A DNA stretch of 55,058 nucleotides, taken from Nitrospirae bacterium YQR-1. GTDB lineage: Bacteria > Nitrospirota > Thermodesulfovibrionia > Thermodesulfovibrionales > Magnetobacteriaceae. Position 1 is the stretch's first letter; each line of letters begins with the position of its first letter. Positions 41,599 through 50,210 of the stretch are shown here, one piece after another. The notes under the pieces were generated by a model that worked only from the letters and a program-made list of their open reading frames with translations, was not told the DNA's origin and did not search any database. Position numbers and translations under genes: made by a program. The DNA lies in NCBI GenBank assembly GCA_039908095.1, contig JAMOBJ010000022.1, positions 1 to 55,058 of the forward strand. The letters run 5' to 3'.

Positions 41599-41731
41599 CT
41601 ACCGACCTCCTCTACCGCTCCGGCCCACGGTGCCGTCTTATGCTTACACGCCGTGCACATGCACTGCCTCTGCCGCCTGCACAGCCCGCCCGTGTTGAGA
41701 GCTTATTGCGGGGAAACTAACGTCCACACTC
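41599..41731 (-). promoter_or_regulatory. GC-rich structured 5' leader of the threonine operon
   Basis: About 130 bases between the predicted start of transcription and the first ATG, far richer in G+C than other leaders here. ACACG / CGTGT arms (41646-41650 and 41691-41695) enclose the palindromic GTGCACATGCAC (41653-41664). I match no known riboswitch. A short frame in the leader (GTGTGGACG...) has one Thr codon only, so a Thr attenuator is not supported. Confidence 0.4.
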
Positions 41732-41737
41732 TGAAAT

Positions 41738-41765
41738 ATTATAATATTTGAAAATATTTTGTAAA
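41738..41765 (-). promoter_or_regulatory. Promoter of the threonine operon
   Basis: On the minus strand TTTACA (41765-41760), a 16-base spacer and a perfect TATAAT (41743-41738). It would start RNA near 41731. Confidence 0.7.
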
Positions 41766-41939
41766 CCTTGCACCAATTATTTATCTTTTTTTTGTATTTC
41801 CTGAAAAATTCTTTTCAAACTATTGTTATTAGTCTGAGCCATTTGCAAGTTCCAGAATTCAGGAGGGGACTGATATAGAAGAAATTAATTCAACAACTTG
41901 TTTTGGTATTACATATTATTTAGTGCACACACTCTCAGG
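41766..41939. other. AT-rich intergenic stretch without a recognised feature
   Basis: The part of the 341-base gap upstream of the threonine promoter. It holds poly-T runs but no ORF, repeat or clear terminator for the glycosyltransferase gene that ends at 41940. Confidence 0.6.
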
Positions 41940-42635
41940 TCAATGCCTGAGAGCGTAATAGTACCACTTCAGGTATTTAGGCAGCCATTGTATGATTTTA
42001 AACCTTGACCGGCCCTTTTCCCTGTCCTTCCATGTAGTTGGAACCTCGGTTATTTTATATCCGGAGGCGTGTGCCTTTGATATTATCTCAAGCCCGATCT
42101 CAAACCCTCCGTCACTATGTATTTCAAAAGTATCGAGCATGGCGCTTCGGTAGAGCTTAAAACTGTTTGTGGCGTCATACGTAGGGATTCCCGAAAATAT
42201 CTTCAGAGTAAGCCCTGCGGTGCGTGACATGGTTTTCTTTATTAAGCCTCCCCCGATTTGTTTGCCGCCCCTGCAGTACCTGCTGCCGCAGACAAGATCA
42301 TAGCCGTCATCCATGAGCTTACACATAGCGTCAACATCACTATAATCGTCAGACATATCCGCCATTGTGACAAGCTTGTAGTCACCACCCGCTGTTTTTA
42401 ATCCCCATTTGATTGCCTCACAAGCTCCTTTTTTCGGGTTCTTTAACAACTCAAGCGGCATTCCCTGCTTCAGCAGCTCTTTAACCACAGGAAGTGTGTT
42501 GTCACTTTCATCGTCATAAACTATGTAAATTACATGGGGGGTTTTAACTTCACGCTCAATCTCCGAAACTGTCCCTGATATATTTTCCGCCTCATTAAAT
42601 ACCGGTATTATTATAGCCAGCTTGTTTTTTTGCAT
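41940..42635 (-). CDS. Family 2 glycosyltransferase (DPM1/polyprenyl-phosphate type)
   Basis: A 231-residue single-domain GT-A enzyme: LAIIIPVFNEAENI at 6-19, IVYDDESDNTLPVV, NPKKGACEAIKWGL, and MADMSDD as the DxD-type metal site. The later part has GSRYCRGGKQIGGG and KDREKGRSRFKI, the usual DPM1-like tail. It has no C-terminal membrane helices, so it is a soluble or peripheral enzyme that probably puts a sugar on a lipid carrier. It follows the epimerase gene by 22 bases and ends the sugar operon. Confidence 0.88.
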   Translation of the reverse strand: MQKNKLAIIIPVFNEAENISGTVSEIEREVKTPHVIYIVYDDESDNTLPVVKELLKQGMPLELLKNPKKGACEAIKWGLKTAGGDYKLVTMADMSDDYSDVDAMCKLMDDGYDLVCGSRYCRGGKQIGGGLIKKTMSRTAGLTLKIFSGIPTYDATNSFKLYRSAMLDTFEIHSDGGFEIGLEIISKAHASGYKITEVPTTWKDREKGRSRFKIIQWLPKYLKWYYYALRH

Positions 42636-42657
42636 CTTAATAGTTCATGTAACAGTC

Positions 42658-43677
42658 TTAAATACCGCCGATTTTTATCTGCTCACCTATCCATGGAATC
42701 ACCTCATCGAGAGACTCACTCAGAGTTGTTGCCGCCTCAAATCCTAAAATGCGCTTTGCCTTTTCAACATTTGGCACACGTTTTTGCACGTCGTACTGAA
42801 ACGGCTCATCAGATATGTATTTAAACGGGATACCGGCGTTTATCTTATTCCAGATCATTTCGGCTAGCTCGATTACCGTGGTTGACTCTGCGGTGGATAT
42901 ATTAAAGTCATCGTTTATGGATTTTTCACTTTCTATACAGATACGGATTCCTCTGGCAAGGTCGCCTGCATATGTGTAGTGGCGAATTTGATTTCCGCTT
43001 CCCAGTATATGAAGAGGGTTCTGTCCCTTTAATACTTTTTGTACCAGATCAGGAACAACGTGGCTCATAGCAAGCCGGACATTTCCCGAAAGAATTTCTT
43101 TTTCCACCTTTGCCCTTTTTTCACCTATTCCCACGGCATTAAAGGGTCTTATTATTGTGTAGGGCAAACCGTACTGCTCATGTGCACCTTTCGCAAAGTA
43201 CTCACAGGCAAGTTTTTGAAACCCGTACGTGGAAAGCGGTGGCGGACACTTCAACTGCTCACCCTCCGGGGTTGGATAAGTGCCGGTACTTTCAAAAACC
43301 ATTGAAGAGGAAAGGACATTTATCTTACGCAGTTTCTTGTTTTTAAATGCCCACAGGGCGGCATCAAATGTTGATGCCGTGATTCTTTCGTTTTCAGCTA
43401 TCAGGTCGTAAGCAAGCTCGTGAAACATCGAGATGCCCCCGATTATTGCCGCTATTGCCACCACCTGATTGCAATCTGAGGCCAGCTCCTTCATTAAATC
43501 CACATCTTTAACATCACCCTCTACAAACCGGTAGGCGGGATTATTGTCATAACTCTTTTGAACTCTGCCGTATTTGGAATAATTATCTATCCCTGTAACC
43601 TCATGTCCGTGATTAAGCAGCTCCTCAACCAAATAACCTCCGACAAACCCTGCCGAGCCGGTAACTAGTATCTTCAT
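42658..43677 (-). CDS. NAD-dependent nucleotide-sugar epimerase/dehydratase
   Basis: A 339-residue short-chain dehydrogenase of the extended type: MKILVTGSAGFVGGYLVEEL with GxxGxxG, GDVKD, SSSMVFE for the catalytic Ser region, the YGFQK catalytic Tyr/Lys pair, and IRPFNAVGIGE. The substrate is probably a UDP- or GDP-sugar. The ATG at 43677 is used because GGAGG lies nine bases before it and the Rossmann motif starts at once; an earlier in-frame start would overlap the dehydrogenase gene. The start lies one base after the dehydrogenase stop. Confidence 0.9.
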   Translation of the reverse strand: MKILVTGSAGFVGGYLVEELLNHGHEVTGIDNYSKYGRVQKSYDNNPAYRFVEGDVKDVDLMKELASDCNQVVAIAAIIGGISMFHELAYDLIAENERITASTFDAALWAFKNKKLRKINVLSSSMVFESTGTYPTPEGEQLKCPPPLSTYGFQKLACEYFAKGAHEQYGLPYTIIRPFNAVGIGEKRAKVEKEILSGNVRLAMSHVVPDLVQKVLKGQNPLHILGSGNQIRHYTYAGDLARGIRICIESEKSINDDFNISTAESTTVIELAEMIWNKINAGIPFKYISDEPFQYDVQKRVPNVEKAKRILGFEAATTLSESLDEVIPWIGEQIKIGGI

Positions 43678-43678
43678 A

Positions 43679-44872
43679 TCAGAAATAGCCTCCCTTTCCA
43701 AAGAAATTCCAAATGTCTATAACTACCTTTGTTTTGTCTATGGAGAGCCCCCTGTAGTTGCTGTGAGGGGCGCCGAGTATTAGTATTTCAGATGCCTCTA
43801 TGCATTCATTTAACGGTACAAGTCTCTCATCACTGACGTAGGGGTCGGTGCAGAGTACATCTTTAGCCTCAAACTCAAGGATTTTCTTAAGCTTATAAGA
43901 AAGCGACTCCCTCTCATCATCTATATCGCCCTTAAAGGCCATCCCAAGAATGCCTACCCGTTTTTCTTTGAGGTTATAACTGTCCCTGAGGCGTTGTACT
44001 ATAAAATTGGGCAGCCCCTCGTTAATAAGCATGGCGGCATGGCCCAGAAAGAAGTTATTGTTGCTAAAGGCGGCCAACTGCATAGTGTCTTTAAAAAGAC
44101 ACGGGCCTGCCGCAAATCCGGCCTTTGCAAATCCGGCCATTCTCGGATAATGGTGCACTGCCGCATTATACACTTTATAGAAATCAACATCATTTTGTGT
44201 CGCAATCTGGTAAAACTGGTTTGAAATGGAAAAAAGAATGTAACGCCATACATTTGTGAAAAGTTTTGTCATCTCCGCCTCAAGGGGGGTTAACCGCAAA
44301 ATGTCTTCAGTAAGGACTCCGAAAAGCTCCCGTGCTTCATTAAACGATTTATCGTCAAAAGCTCCTATTATCTGAGGAAGGCTCTTTAACTCCTCCATAG
44401 CCTTACCCTCGGCTATTCTTTCCGGACAGAAGGTCAAAGAGACCCGCTTGCCCTGTGATAACAAGAAATCCCTGATTCTTTCGGTAGTGCCGGGATACAC
44501 TGTGCTTCTTAGTACTATGTGGTGAGTATCTGTTATATTTTCCATTAAGTTTAAGAACAGCTTTTTGAAAATCGTAAATTGCGGGTTCAGATGCTCATCA
44601 ACCGGAGTGCCTATCACAATAATAATAAATCTGCAAAGCTTGATGTCGCCGGTGCTGTCAGAGATAAAAAGAGTTTTATTCAGAACCTCTTTAAGGGAAT
44701 CCTCAGCACCTAATTCCATAAACGGCACAATGCCGGTGGAGACCGCCTTAATTGCCTCAGGGTTTATATCAATCAACAAAACGGTTTTACCCGCTTTTGC
44801 CATAGTAATTCCCATAGGCAGCCCTATGTGCCCTAAGCCTCCCACTATACAGAGATCATATGTATAATCCAT
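43679..44872 (-). CDS. UDP-glucose/GDP-mannose-type nucleotide-sugar dehydrogenase
   Basis: A 397-residue dehydrogenase that oxidises a nucleotide-bound hexose to the uronic acid with NAD. The N-terminal NAD domain has CIVGGLGHIGLPMGITMA, IIVIGTPVDEH and RSTVYPGTTERI. The middle domain has CPERIAEGKAM, EAEMTKLFTNVWRY, and catalytic C258 in GPCLFKD. The usual motif is GPCxPKD, so Phe replaces Pro. The C-terminal UDP-binding part has LGMAFKGDIDDERES. The ATG at 44872 follows AAGGAGAG by eight bases; a 21-codon in-frame extension upstream is not supported. Opens the three-gene surface-sugar operon. Confidence 0.9.
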   Translation of the reverse strand: MDYTYDLCIVGGLGHIGLPMGITMAKAGKTVLLIDINPEAIKAVSTGIVPFMELGAEDSLKEVLNKTLFISDSTGDIKLCRFIIIVIGTPVDEHLNPQFTIFKKLFLNLMENITDTHHIVLRSTVYPGTTERIRDFLLSQGKRVSLTFCPERIAEGKAMEELKSLPQIIGAFDDKSFNEARELFGVLTEDILRLTPLEAEMTKLFTNVWRYILFSISNQFYQIATQNDVDFYKVYNAAVHHYPRMAGFAKAGFAAGPCLFKDTMQLAAFSNNNFFLGHAAMLINEGLPNFIVQRLRDSYNLKEKRVGILGMAFKGDIDDERESLSYKLKKILEFEAKDVLCTDPYVSDERLVPLNECIEASEILILGAPHSNYRGLSIDKTKVVIDIWNFFGKGGYF

Positions 44873-44967
44873 GGCTGGTCTCTCCTTAAAATCGGCTTCC
44901 ATACTCCGGCAACCTTTAGCTGCATATTGTACCAAAACAATTTATTAAAATCAATAACGAATTGTGG

Positions 44968-44992
44968 CCCGAAATCCGATATCGAAAATCCT
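44968..44992 (+). repeat. Short repeat CCCGAAATCCGATATCGAAAATCC, copy 1
   Basis: This 25-base block is repeated in inverted orientation at 53814-53839 with one change. Both lie next to a copy of the ATACCAAG repeat, in long intergenic gaps. Confidence 0.7.
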
Positions 44993-44999
44993 GTAGCCC

Positions 45000-45073
45000 G
45001 CAACGTACGAAACAGTACGCCTGCGTCGCTTGTTCCTTGCCGCCTCGTTATACTTCTGACTACAACTTGGTAT
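45000..45073 (+). repeat. ATACCAAG repeat, right half only, plus gap 44873-45321
   Basis: GTACGAAACAGTACGCCTGCG, then GTTCCTTGCCGCCTCGTTATAC and the right end CTGACTACAACTTGGTAT, with no left half. It lies in the 449-base divergent gap between the dehydrogenase and divIVA genes. The rest of that gap (45074-45256) is AT-rich with no ORF I would support. Confidence 0.75.
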
Positions 45074-45256
45074 AAAATAAAATGAATCTTAAACCCTTTT
45101 ATTAATTTTCTTACCCACACAAAACGGAAAGGAAACAAAACATTAAAAAATGAACAATCAATAACACTTGCAACTAAAAAATTTTTCTTCTTAAACATAA
45201 TTTGGTGAAACATTACAATAATAATGATATAATATTAGGGCTCTGTTAAAAAAGTC

Positions 45257-45286
45257 TTAACTGATTGGGCGATTATTTGTTATAAT
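45257..45286 (+). promoter_or_regulatory. Promoter of the divIVA-hisS operon
   Basis: TTAACT (45257-45262), an 18-base spacer, and TATAAT (45281-45286) with an extended TG at 45278-45279. Transcription would start near 45293; AAGGAGAG follows just before the divIVA ATG. Confidence 0.65.
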
Positions 45287-45321
45287 TATAAAAGTACAGC
45301 CTTAAACATAAGGAGAGATAG

Positions 45322-45837
45322 ATGAGGATAACACCACTGGATATTCAGCAGAAACAATTTCCTGTCAAATTCAGAGGATTTGATGTGGAAGAAGTGTATG
45401 CTTTTTTAGAAGTGTTGCGTGAGGAGATGGAAGAGCTGCTGAGAGAAAATACCTCTTTAAAGGAACAAATCCACATAATAGAGGGCCAGCTTAAAGAACA
45501 TAAGAACATGGAGTCAACACTGAGGGAAACCCTCATAACGGCTCAGCAGATGATAGAGGCTTATAAGAGTAACGCAAGGAAAGAGGCTGAACTGATAACC
45601 CGTGAGGCAGAGCTTAAGGCTGATGAAATAATAAAAAGGGCGCAGGAGCGGGTAGTTAAAATCCATGAAGACATTGTTGACTTAAAAGGAATACGCCGGC
45701 ACTTTAAAGAGGAAATCCGCCGGCTGTCCGAGAAAATAATGAGAGAAATCGAGTTTGACAAAGAGCGTGAGGGAGAGAGCGAGGAGTGGGACGAAAGCCG
45801 CCGGCAAAGTTTCGGGCAGGACAGTGACGAAACTTAG
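45322..45837 (+). CDS. DivIVA-domain coiled-coil protein
   Basis: A 171-residue cytoplasmic scaffold. The N-terminal signature MRITPLDIQQKQFPVKFRGF and DVEEVYAFLEVL is the DivIVA/GpsB membrane-binding domain. Residues about 30-145 form one long coiled coil (LREEMEELLRENTSLKEQIH onward), and the last 25 residues are acidic and disordered. In relatives these proteins gather at curved membrane and guide cell division or polar growth. In Gram-negative groups the role is less known. It has a strong AAGGAGAG site and overlaps the start of hisS. Confidence 0.92.
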   Translation: MRITPLDIQQKQFPVKFRGFDVEEVYAFLEVLREEMEELLRENTSLKEQIHIIEGQLKEHKNMESTLRETLITAQQMIEAYKSNARKEAELITREAELKADEIIKRAQERVVKIHEDIVDLKGIRRHFKEEIRRLSEKIMREIEFDKEREGESEEWDESRRQSFGQDSDET

Positions 45838-47092
45838 CACCCTTAAAGGCGTCTCAGACGTCCTTCCCCCTGAAATATATACATGGAACAGGATTGAGGA
45901 AACCTCAAAGGAGGTTTTCAGATTATTTGGGTTTACTGAGATAAAGATACCCATTATTGAACACACAGAATTGTTCATCCGCTCAATTGGTGAAACTACG
46001 GATATTGTCGGAAAGGAGATGTACACCTTTACCGATAAGGGGGATAGAAGCATAACCCTGCGCCCTGAGGGCACTGCCTCGGTGGTGCGCAGCTTTGTTG
46101 AAAACAACCTGCATCTTTTACCGCCGCCCCAAAAGTTTTACTACTACGGCCCGATGTTTCGGTATGAGCGGCCTCAAAAGGGACGGCTCAGGCAGTTTTA
46201 CCAAATCGGCGTTGAGGCTATGGGCAGCTCCGGCCCGCTTATGGATGCCGAGGTTGTTGCAATGGCACACATGATTCTTAAGAAATTAAACTTAACCGGC
46301 CTCACAATAGAAATTAACTCCATCGGATGTGCCGGCTGCAGGGTTGCTTACAGGGATGCGATAGTTGAGTTTTTTTCCGAAAAAGAAATGCTCTGCGATG
46401 ACTGCAAGGTACGCATAGTAAAAAACCCACTGAGACTGCTTGACTGTAAGGTGGAGCGCTGTGTAGGGCAAAGAGCCGGCGCCCCTGTAATTTTCGACTT
46501 CCTGTGCAGTGATTGCAAGACCCACCACGAAAGCTTTAAAGAGCTGCTTAGTGCAATGGATATAGATTATAAGGAAAACCCCCATATAGTGCGGGGGCTG
46601 GATTACTACAACAGGACGGCATTTGAAATAACCGCCGAGCACCTGGGCGCTCAGAAAGCGGTTGCCGCCGGAGGACGTTATGATAACCTTGTTGCCGACT
46701 TTGGCGGGCCGGCAACTGCCGCCGTGGGTTTTGCTATCGGAATGGAACGGCTTGTTTCACTTCTGGGAGTAACTGAAAAACACCCCGGTCCGGTTTTTTA
46801 TATTGCCCCGCTGGGTAAGGAGGCTCAGACAAGAGCCTTAGTACTCTGCCAATCCTTACGCCAAAGGGCAACTCCCACAGAGATGGGAGACGGTGCCCTT
46901 TCCCTAAAAAGCCATCTTAAAAAAGCCGATAAGTTACATGCCTCTTGTGTAGCTATCATTGGAGACAATGAACTAAAAACATCACGGGTTCTGTGTAAAA
47001 GACTCTCGGACGCCTTTCAGAGAGAAATCCTCATTAATGATACAGAGGCTCTTATTGCTTTTGCAAACAGTGACGGTGGAGAGCGGTTGTGA
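45824..47092 (+). CDS. hisS: Histidyl-tRNA synthetase
   Basis: Charges tRNA-His. The class II motifs are clear: TLRPEGTASVVRS (motif 2 area: RPEGTA), YYYGPMFRYERPQKGRLRQFYQIGVEAMG and the histidine motif GGRYDNLVADFGG. A Cys-rich insertion (CAGC, CDDC, CKVERC, CSDC) near 165-240 could bind zinc. The start is set at GTG 45824 (MTKLSTLKGVSDVLPPE), giving about 422 residues, the normal length; a longer frame from 45755 overlaps divIVA by 83 bases and adds a non-family stretch. It overlaps divIVA by 14 bases. Confidence 0.94.
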   Translation: MTKLSTLKGVSDVLPPEIYTWNRIEETSKEVFRLFGFTEIKIPIIEHTELFIRSIGETTDIVGKEMYTFTDKGDRSITLRPEGTASVVRSFVENNLHLLPPPQKFYYYGPMFRYERPQKGRLRQFYQIGVEAMGSSGPLMDAEVVAMAHMILKKLNLTGLTIEINSIGCAGCRVAYRDAIVEFFSEKEMLCDDCKVRIVKNPLRLLDCKVERCVGQRAGAPVIFDFLCSDCKTHHESFKELLSAMDIDYKENPHIVRGLDYYNRTAFEITAEHLGAQKAVAAGGRYDNLVADFGGPATAAVGFAIGMERLVSLLGVTEKHPGPVFYIAPLGKEAQTRALVLCQSLRQRATPTEMGDGALSLKSHLKKADKLHASCVAIIGDNELKTSRVLCKRLSDAFQREILINDTEALIAFANSDGGERL

Positions 47093-47940
47093 TACACAGC
47101 ATGACCGGCTACGGCTGCGCCCAGAGGGATAATCTTAAAGTGGAAATCCGCTCGGTCAATCACCGTTATCTTGATATTTCTATAAAAGCTCCGGCCACTA
47201 TGCTTAAACATGAAATAAAGTTAAGAAACATTCTTAAAGAACACTTAAGCCGTGGACGTGTTGATGTCTATATCAGCACATCTGTACAGGCTTCAGGCAC
47301 AAGGATAATGGTTAACAGGGAGTTTGTCGGTGCTCTTGTGAATATGTTAAATGAGCTGCGGGAAGAGTTTAAACTCAGCGGTGATGTTGACATTGCCACG
47401 GTGCTGTCTTTTAAAGATTCCGTGATAAAGGAAGATGAGGACCCGCAGGAGGATACTTTGGAAGAGACCTTCCGTGAGGCACTCTCCGGCCTTATGGATA
47501 TGAGAGGCCGGGAGGGACAATACCTGTTTAATATTGTCCAAAGCCGCCTTAATATTCTGGAAAGAACAATCAGAGAAATCAGACAGTGTCAGGGGGCCGC
47601 TATGCCGGCGGTTTTTGAAAAACTTCGTATCAAACTCAATGAGCTGCTAAAGGGCTCGGCAATAGATGAAAACCGGTTGCTTCAGGAGGTTGCAATCATC
47701 TCGGACAAGATGGACATTTCGGAGGAGATTGAGCGTGTGGAAAGCCATCTGAAACAATTTAACAAAACTCTGTTAAATAATGATAAAATAGGTAAAGGAC
47801 TTGATTTTATATTACAGGAACTGAGCAGGGAGGCTAATACGATATCCTCAAAGGCGGGGCACTATGACATAGGAGCACAGGCGGTGGCTCTGAAACTGGA
47901 GATAGAAAAACTTCGTGAGCAGGTTCAGAACATTGAATAA
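47089..47940 (+). CDS. yicC: YicC-family endoribonuclease
   Basis: A 283-residue YicC protein, with the N-terminal MIHSMTGYGCAQRDNLKVEI, RSVNHRYLDISIKAP and LSRGRVDVYI, and the C-terminal DUF1732 part LQEVAIISDKMDISEEIERV and GKGLDFILQELSREANTISSK. The family was recently described as an RNase. GTG 47089 overlaps the hisS stop by four bases. The usual neighbour between yicC and gmk, RemA/DUF370, is absent. Confidence 0.94.
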   Translation: MIHSMTGYGCAQRDNLKVEIRSVNHRYLDISIKAPATMLKHEIKLRNILKEHLSRGRVDVYISTSVQASGTRIMVNREFVGALVNMLNELREEFKLSGDVDIATVLSFKDSVIKEDEDPQEDTLEETFREALSGLMDMRGREGQYLFNIVQSRLNILERTIREIRQCQGAAMPAVFEKLRIKLNELLKGSAIDENRLLQEVAIISDKMDISEEIERVESHLKQFNKTLLNNDKIGKGLDFILQELSREANTISSKAGHYDIGAQAVALKLEIEKLREQVQNIE

Positions 47941-47957
47941 AATCCGGCAGGCGGGTA

Positions 47958-48581
47958 ATGCGACCAAAAGCAAATAAAGGACGGCTTTATATACTCTCTG
48001 CGCCGTCGGGGACAGGAAAGACCACGCTGTGTTCATCATTGTTAAGCCAAGTGGCGGAGCTAAAGGAATCCGTATCCTTCACAACCCGTAAACCCAGGGC
48101 AGGTGAGGTACAAGACACAGATTATACGTTTACAACAGTGGATGAATTTAAAAACATGCTTGCCGCGGGGATGTTTATAGAGTGGGCGGAGGTCTTTGGC
48201 AACTACTACGGCACTTCTATAAAAAGAATAGACGATATACTCTCCACCGGCTGCGATGTACTGCTTGATATAGACACTCAGGGTGTAAGACAGATTAAGG
48301 CCAAACACATAGACGCCGTTTTTATCTTCATCTTACCGCCCTCTCTGGAAATCCTTGAGAAGCGGCTGCGGGGAAGAAATAAGGACTCCGAGGAGGATAT
48401 CCTCAGAAGGCTCCGTGTGGCAAGGGAGGAGATAAAGGAATGCGTTTTTTATGATTATGTTATTGTAAATGATGTTTTTGACCTGACTTTAAGTCAACTG
48501 AAATCGGTAATAATATCAAACCGTCTAAGGGCTGACGGCCTTGACTACCAATGGCTTGAAAACAATTTTGGCATACATTAA
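47958..48581 (+). CDS. gmk: Guanylate kinase
   Basis: Phosphorylates GMP to GDP. 207 residues, with the P-loop APSGTGKTTL near 15-24, SVSFTTRKPRAGEVQDTDYTF for GMP binding, and YYGTSIKRIDDIL, LLDIDTQGVRQIK and IFILPPSLEILEKRLRGR. The normal length and a close fit to the yicC-gmk-rpoZ-coaBC order support it. It begins 17 bases after yicC. Confidence 0.96.
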   Translation: MRPKANKGRLYILSAPSGTGKTTLCSSLLSQVAELKESVSFTTRKPRAGEVQDTDYTFTTVDEFKNMLAAGMFIEWAEVFGNYYGTSIKRIDDILSTGCDVLLDIDTQGVRQIKAKHIDAVFIFILPPSLEILEKRLRGRNKDSEEDILRRLRVAREEIKECVFYDYVIVNDVFDLTLSQLKSVIISNRLRADGLDYQWLENNFGIH

Positions 48582-48599
48582 AGAGGAGGAGAGATAAGT

Positions 48600-49007
48600 A
48601 TGGACTTAATATCATTACCCATTGAGCTTGATGATTCTAAGATAGACGGGCGCTTCAGGCTTGTCAATATTGTAGCGCAGAGAGCAAAGGAATTGTCCCA
48701 CAAGGGTAAACCCCGAATATCAACCAAAGCCAAACGAATAACCACGATAGCTCTTGAGGAGTCTCTGCACTACATACTTGAGTTCATAACGGGTGATGAG
48801 GCTAAGCAGGCAAATGAGGAAGCCAAACGGCTTGATTATAAACGCTTCCTTGAGGAAAAGCGCAGGGAGACCGAGCAGGAGGACCTGTCGGAACTCGAAA
48901 AAGACCTCAAGTTCTACCTTACGGAAAAGGAGGAGATCGGCAAGGTGCCTTCAGTAGATATAGAGAGCTTGTTTTCAGATGGGGATAGGCCATACGAGGA
49001 CGAGTAA
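48600..49007 (+). CDS. rpoZ: RNA polymerase omega subunit
   Basis: The small subunit that helps assemble RNA polymerase. A 135-residue form with the core RFRLVNIVAQRAKELSHKG and TKAKRITTIALEESLHYIL. It is longer than the usual 70-90 residues because of an acidic, Lys/Glu-rich tail (about 65-135), which is disordered. AGAGGAGGAGAG lies before the ATG. The 3' end overlaps coaBC by 29 bases. Confidence 0.9.
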   Translation: MDLISLPIELDDSKIDGRFRLVNIVAQRAKELSHKGKPRISTKAKRITTIALEESLHYILEFITGDEAKQANEEAKRLDYKRFLEEKRRETEQEDLSELEKDLKFYLTEKEEIGKVPSVDIESLFSDGDRPYEDE

Positions 49008-50208
49008 TAGTGCAGAGAGCCGCTATATTATCTTAGGCGTAACGGGTAGTATTGCGGCGTATAAGGCGCCGGAGCTTGTGCGTGCCTTTAAGGCTGCCTC
49101 AATAGGTGTACGTGTTGTGCTGACAGAGTCGGCGGCGCGTTTTGTCTCACCTCTTAGCCTTGAGGTTGTCTCCGGAAATCCGGTTCTTTGTGATACCTTT
49201 GCAGAGCCTATGTCACACATAGAGCTTTGCAGGGATGCCGCTTTTTTTTTAACTGCTCCCGCCTCTTTAAACACCATAACCAAGTATGCCCTGCCGCTTG
49301 CCGACAACCTCCTTAGTACTATGTTTACGGCCTACAGCGGGCACAGTGCCATAGCCCCTGCAATGAACTCAAAAATGTATGAAAACCCGATATTCAAGCG
49401 TCGGCTGGAGTTTCTAAAAAGCACGGGAGTTATTGAGATACCGCCTATGAGCGGCTCACTTGCTTGCGGCGATACCGGTGTGGGCAAAATGGCCGATATA
49501 GATACTATCGTATCAATTGTTATGAGTCAGCTCTCCCGCCCAAAAGATATGACGGGAATGAGGGTGCTGGTTACAGCCGGCCCCACCAGAGAGTATATAG
49601 ACCCTGTAAGATTTATAACTAACCGGTCATCGGGTAAAATGGGCTATGCTTTGGCATATGAGGCGGCAATGCGTGGCGCTGTGGTGACATTAATCAGCGG
49701 CCCTGTTTCACTTCCCCCTTTTACTGCAGGGAGGGTTATTAATGTGGAAACCTCCCATGAGATGGAAACAGCAGTGCTTGCTGAGTATAAAAACGCCCAC
49801 ATAGTGGTAAAAGCCGCCGCCGTTTCCGATTTTAAGCCGGATACATTTAGCTCTGGGAAAATAAGCAGACAAGACGGATTTACTTTAACCCTTACCAAAA
49901 CCGATGATATCCTGGCAAAAATCGCTTCAGAACGTGTTGTGTCTGCAGAGGGTGGGAAAACGCCGTTTATTGCGGGATTTGCTGCAGAGACCGGTGCAAA
50001 CGTGCAAAGGGCCAAAGAGAAACTCATTAAAAAAGGAATAGACCTCATCGTTTTTAATGATGTTACCGAGGAGGGCGCCGGCTTTGATGTTGACACCAAC
50101 ATTATCTCCATAGTGACGGAGGAGCGGATTCTTAACTATCCAAAGATGAAAAAAGAACAATGTGCAGAAAAAATTCTTGACGCTATACTCAATAACAGGA
50201 ATCCTTAA
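48979..50208 (+). CDS. coaBC: Bifunctional phosphopantothenoylcysteine decarboxylase / phosphopantothenate-cysteine ligase
   Basis: Two steps of coenzyme A synthesis. The FMN-containing CoaC half has YIILGVTGSIAAYKAPEL, MSHIELCRDAA with the active histidine, APAMNSKMYENP, and LACGDTGVGKMAD with the active cysteine. The CoaB half has VLVTAGPTREYIDPVRFI and the TNRSSGKMGYALA dimer motif, then VVKAAAVSDFKP. 409 residues is normal. ATG 48979 lies inside the rpoZ frame with GAGAG about 12 bases upstream, and no other start precedes the family motif. Confidence 0.95.
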   Translation: MGIGHTRTSNSAESRYIILGVTGSIAAYKAPELVRAFKAASIGVRVVLTESAARFVSPLSLEVVSGNPVLCDTFAEPMSHIELCRDAAFFLTAPASLNTITKYALPLADNLLSTMFTAYSGHSAIAPAMNSKMYENPIFKRRLEFLKSTGVIEIPPMSGSLACGDTGVGKMADIDTIVSIVMSQLSRPKDMTGMRVLVTAGPTREYIDPVRFITNRSSGKMGYALAYEAAMRGAVVTLISGPVSLPPFTAGRVINVETSHEMETAVLAEYKNAHIVVKAAAVSDFKPDTFSSGKISRQDGFTLTLTKTDDILAKIASERVVSAEGGKTPFIAGFAAETGANVQRAKEKLIKKGIDLIVFNDVTEEGAGFDVDTNIISIVTEERILNYPKMKKEQCAEKILDAILNNRNP

Positions 50209-50210
50209 AA

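Noticed and set aside
41436..41720. Plus-strand frame of 94 codons over the threonine operon leader
   Set aside because: Overlaps the real gene start and leader; Pro/Arg/His-rich composition typical of a non-coding GC-rich shadow.
44845..45213. 122-codon minus-strand frame upstream of the dehydrogenase
   Set aside because: Runs through the intergenic repeat, has no family pattern and overlaps the real start region.
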